This document shows, piece after piece, positions 60,964 to 64,000 of a stretch of 64,000 nucleotides of DNA. The position numbers and the translations under genes are program-made. This DNA comes from Garcia nutans (Eukaryota > Streptophyta > Magnoliopsida > Malpighiales > Euphorbiaceae), in the NCBI GenBank assembly GCA_947685225.1, contig CANTUV010000039.1:36820001-36884000 (forward strand), given 5' to 3'. The notes beneath the pieces are model-generated. The model had not been told where the DNA came from. It saw nothing but the letters and a program-made list of their open reading frames with translations, and did no database searches. Numbering within the stretch: the first letter of the stretch is position 1; the number at the start of each line of letters is the position of its first letter.

Positions 60964-61364
60964 CTTTTCTATCTCACCCTAGGAGAAAGTACATCTTTTT
61001 GACCCTTTTTGGAATTTTTGAAAAGAAAGAGAAAGGAGGAGTTTTGGTGGTGATGGTGATAATAGGCATGGATGATGATGAAAGAAAAAAGGAGGAGGTT
61101 CTACACATACACACACATGTCCACTTATATATATAGTTTAATCTAGTGTGGCCACTCTCATCTTAGCTATGGTGCACCCCCTTTCTTATCATTTGATTCT
61201 AATTCAATTTTAGTCCCATAAAATCATAAAAATAATTTCTTCAGTAAATTTTAAGATTCACTTTTTACATCACTTATCCATGACACTTTTATTACTATTT
61301 ACTATTTACTATCAATTATCAATATTAAATTAAAAATTTAGTATTTAAAATTTTAAACATTACA

Positions 61365-61481
61365 GCCTAACAGTTTTGAAGTCGCAAGAACCATTCCACC
61401 AGGAGTGAGGGCGAAAATCGTCACTTACATACACTCAAAGGTGAGAGGGTCTCCAGTTTAGTATACCAGTGGTTCGCGTCA
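61365..61481 (+). repeat. LTR-end relic, family X copy 1
   Basis: GGTGAGAGGGTCTCCAGTTT...TTCGCGTCA resembles 62820-62875 (GGTCTTCAGTTTCATATATC...TTCGCATCA). Its end is followed by the primer-site-like TTTGGTATCAAAGC. Confidence 0.55.
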
Positions 61482-61484
61482 ATT

Positions 61485-61496
61485 TGGTATCAAAGC
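61485..61496 (+). other. Primer-binding-site relic, tRNA-Met type
   Basis: TGGTATCAAAGC differs from TGGTATCAGAGC at one base and lies 3 bp after the LTR-like end. Confidence 0.6.
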
Positions 61497-62110
61497 TTCG
61501 GCTTGAGATCAGGTTTCATCTTACTATCTATCTATCCATCCTAATTGAAACATATTCTTTCTATGTTCTTCATTTATCTTATTAAAAAAAAGGAATTCCA
61601 TTGTTGTCTTCAATCCCTAGTTCTTCGCTTTTGTTGAGTTGCAAGTTGAATTTCAAATTCCCAATTCTTAATTCTTCAATTCTAGCCCTTCAATTGAATT
61701 TTTACGCTTTTGATTAAAAAAAGGATTTTTATTAAATCAAATTCTCCATTGAAAGTTGTTCTAGTTGAGTTATAGCCACCTGAGAAAAATTCCTAAACCC
61801 TAGAAGCTGTAAAGAGTTAAGATAAATTAGGAAACCTTAGAAATTTTTGTAACTTAGTTCATTTATGTCTAACAGTTGCACATCCTTCTTTGCAGTTGCA
61901 CAACTATCCTAGTGGTGCCCTTCTGACTGTGCTAGCCACTGCGAACCTTACTGGCAAAATTTTGATTTTCACCTTTTAGGTGTATCGCTGTCGCCCATTA
62001 TTTCTCGTGATCACACAATTAGCCTAGCAGTCGCACTTCTCACCTCACAACCAATCGCAAACCCAATTATCTAAAATTGAAATTTAGCCAAAGGAGCCTA
62101 GCGGTTGCAC
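61497..62110. other. Retrotransposon leader-like sequence, no gene
   Basis: It follows the primer-site relic. Stops are frequent. Words such as CTAGCGGTTGCAC, GCAGTCGCACTT and GCAGTTGCACAAC recur at 61865-62120 in a loose repeat. No capsid or pol motif was found. Confidence 0.4.
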
Positions 62111-62875
62111 CCTAAGTGAAACAGACATTGCTATGGAATCCATGGAAGGAGGTGATTGAACTCAAACCTTGAAGATTATTTTTTGGGTCAATTATAAGAC
62201 AAAGAGCCAAGAAAATAATGGAAGCCTTACAAGCTTATGTATAAAGATACTTGGATACAAATATGGAGCCATATAGACCAAGTAGAAGCAAAGAGATGAT
62301 AACTATTTTGTTGGAGGCTATGGATGGTGAAGGCTAGTTGGGATTACTTGTTATTTTAGCCCAACTAGATATTTAATATTATTATTTTATTATTAGTTAT
62401 TTATTAGACTTATGTTATTTGGATGACATTTAATAATTGGTTATTATTCATATGAGTAGTGGTTGGGCTTTGTTATTTAAGCCCAAAGTTGTTAGCTTAT
62501 TATTAAGTTATTTTAGTTGGATTAGTAGGGTAAGAGTGGAGGTAAGAGTGGAGGTATCCATGTAACGAAACATCACCCAATTATTATTATAACCTATTTA
62601 AATCATATTGTAGCTTTTTGTCAGAGGTTAGACATTATTGGAAAAAAATTCTAGATTTCTTAAGGGTGCATGATTCTCTTATTCTAGGTTTCATATTAGA
62701 TCAAGGTTCTCTACAACAAGGTTAATCACTTTAAATTAGGTAATTTCAAGGTTCTCTTCCATAAGTTTGAATTATGTGAAGGACTTGGCAAGGATCTGAT
62801 TCGACTTTCCAAGGAGTCACTTCCAACCGTAAAGGCAAAAAGGTCTTCAGTTTCATATATCGTTGGTTCGCATCA
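62111..62875 (+). repeat. LTR relic, family X copy 2
   Basis: The right end GGTTCGCATCA is followed by TTTGTTAGCAGAGC (62877-62890), a decayed tRNA-Met primer site. The R/U5-like part matches 44570-44815. The left boundary is not clear. Confidence 0.5.
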
Positions 62876-62890
62876 GTTTGTTAGCAGAGC

Positions 62891-63891
62891 TTAGGTTCTA
62901 AATCAAGTTCCTAATCTATCTATCTATACTAGTAACTTTTTGAATTATTGTTTAGTTTATTATTTTTTTTTGTTCTTGTTCAAGCATTGTTCTGGTTCTA
63001 TAGTTGTTGAGAAAGTCATAATTAAAAGAAAAAGAAAAAGAAAAAGAAAAAGAAAAAGAAAAAGAAAAAGAAAAAGAAAAAGAAAAAGAAAAAGAAAAAG
63101 AAAAAGAAAAAGAAAAGGAAAAGGAAAAGGAAAAGGAAAAGGAAAAGGAAAAGGAAAAGGAAAAGGAAAAGGAAAAGAAAAAGAAAAAGAAAAAGAAAAA
63201 GAAAAAGAAAAAGAAAAAGAAAAAGAAAAAGAAAAAGGAAAAGGAAAAGAAAAATCAATTAAAAAAATGTTATTAATCTTGTTGTAGTTCAAAGTTGTGT
63301 TTAGTGTGTGTTGGTGGCTACCAAAATATAGTTTTAAACCCTAAAAACTACCAAAGAAGCTTCCTAAATCGTCCAAACCCTAGAAAATATTTGTAACCAG
63401 TTTACGTGCATTTTCCTGACCATACAGTCGGACCAAACTCGTCCCGCCCAAATTATCACTGCACTATCCCCCGTGAAACATTCTGCCAAATTTAGATTTT
63501 TTTTTCTAAACCAGGTTCATTCGGACCACAAGAATCCTGACCATATTGTTGCGCTCTACTTAACACTACTACAAGCGACTCTCACAAGTATACGAGGTTG
63601 TTATAGTAATGGGTGAATGTCCCAAGGTCGTCTCTTAAGGAAGTTATTTGTTTGCAATAAATTAATTGAAAGAAAAGATTTAAAGAATAAGTTTGTAGTA
63701 TTGAAATAGTAAAAGAAGTTTAAAATTAAAAATAAAATGAATAATGGGTTGCACAGAATTAATGTAAAACTTTCAAAAAAAACCCTAGGATTTACATATT
63801 AATTTAATCAAAGTCTAATTCTCAAAATTTTCACTAATATAACCTTGCAACTTAATTTCTTCCTTAATTTTAATTAGTAGTTATCAATTTA
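62891..63891. other. Leader-like DNA with microsatellite, no gene
   Basis: A CTATCTATCTA word follows the primer-site relic in both copies (61525 and 62915). The microsatellite lies at 63024-63254. A block at 63555-63660 (TATACGAGGTTGTTATAG and CCCAAGGTCGTCTCTTAAGG) resembles retrotransposon noncoding sequence but cannot be assigned. Confidence 0.4.
63024..63254 (+). repeat. (AAAAAG)n-(AAAAGG)n-(AAAAAG)n microsatellite
   Basis: About 230 bp of hexamers. The first block is AAAAAG (63024 to about 63112), the middle about 11 units are AAAAGG (to about 63176), then AAAAAG returns, with two more AAAAGG units near 63237. All purine on the plus strand. Open frames through it in both directions are artefacts of the repeat. 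Confidence 0.95.
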
Positions 63892-64000
63892 TGTAACACC
63901 CCTACACCCAATATACATACACCACATATACACACTATATGTGATATATGCATAGAGGATATAAGAATGTCACAGTCCATCTTCTACAAACAATTCATTT
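63892..64000. mobile_element. Start of another chromovirus-type LTR, runs off the window
   Basis: TGTAACACCCCTACACCCAA matches the starts of LTRs at 20169, 44933 and 56435, and AAGAATGTCACAGTCC later in it matches AAAAATGTCACAGACC. Only 109 bp are visible. Confidence 0.7.

Larger units (their letters stand above)
59448..61364. mobile_element. Fragment of an older gypsy-type LTR
   Basis: It directly follows LTR D and ends TTTAAACATTACA at 61364, an LTR-like end. Its other end is missing, cut at the composite element. It contains 63-bp and 126-bp tandem repeats (59804-60372) and a GC-richer insert (about 60585-60965). Orientation and family are uncertain, though the GACACGGGCGTGTC-type words are common in plant gypsy LTRs. 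Confidence 0.55.

Noticed and set aside
62940..63292. Open frames of 78-115 codons on both strands (Lys/Arg-rich or Phe/Leu-rich)
   Set aside because: They are translations of the hexamer microsatellite and exist in several frames at once.
1..64000. CRISPR arrays, operons, tRNA or rRNA genes
   Set aside because: No spaced identical short repeats, no cloverleaf or rRNA sequence was recognised; the context is a plant nuclear genome.

Overview
The window is nuclear DNA of a flowering plant, probably a dicot. It is very AT-rich, has no operon-like gene packing, and most of it is retrotransposons and small DNA transposons nested in one another. I find one intact ordinary gene, an intronless AP2/ERF (DREB-type) transcription factor at 34581-35105. 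Everything else I can name is a transposable element, an element relic or a simple repeat. The species cannot be fixed from the sequence alone.

Region 1-19148. A Harbinger-type MITE (1732-2394) is followed by an old Ty1/copia element on the minus strand (3684-19148). Three later elements broke it: a plus-strand Tnt1-like copia (4091-9587, exact 5-bp target duplication ACTTG), a 1.4-kb solo LTR (11518-12949, exact duplication GTGTT), and the 5' half of an Athila-type Ty3/gypsy element (13447 to about 17385). With the insertions removed, the old copia still reads LTR, gag, integrase, RT, RNase H, LTR.

Region 19149-33840. AT-rich DNA with a 2.9-kb solo LTR related to the gypsy LTRs further right (20169-23059), a purine-strand tandem repeat, a poly(A)-tailed LINE-like insertion, a Stowaway-like MITE, hAT-like MITEs, and a tandem repeat (about 190-bp unit) that recurs in inverted orientation near 40.4-40.8 kb.

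Region 33841-36543. The ERF gene with its TATA box and flanks. To its right lie a poly(A)-ended retroposon interrupted by a gag-only copia derivative (36884-38394), and a clean hAT MITE (39464-39917, exact 8-bp duplication CTCACCAT).

Region 42362-64000. Another solo-LTR-like copy, then a composite minus-strand chromovirus (Ty3/gypsy, Tekay/Del-like, 44933-59447). Its 3' end is repeated three times: LTR, pol 3' end, truncated LTR, chromodomain, LTR fragment, full internal region, LTR. To the right are an older LTR fragment with 63-bp and 126-bp repeats and a GC-richer coding-like insert, two leader/LTR-end relics of a further family, a long (AAAAAG/AAAAGG) microsatellite, and the start of one more chromovirus-type LTR at 63892.

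The elements do not act together as a pathway. What they show is a layered insertion history and decay, in which most in-frame stops look like C-to-T changes at CGA, CAA, CAG or TGG codons. I found no convincing new biological system. The most unusual structures are the composite chromovirus, the TATA box inside a perfect inverted repeat in both LTRs of the nested copia, and the 63-bp palindromic LTR repeat that keeps a reading frame open.
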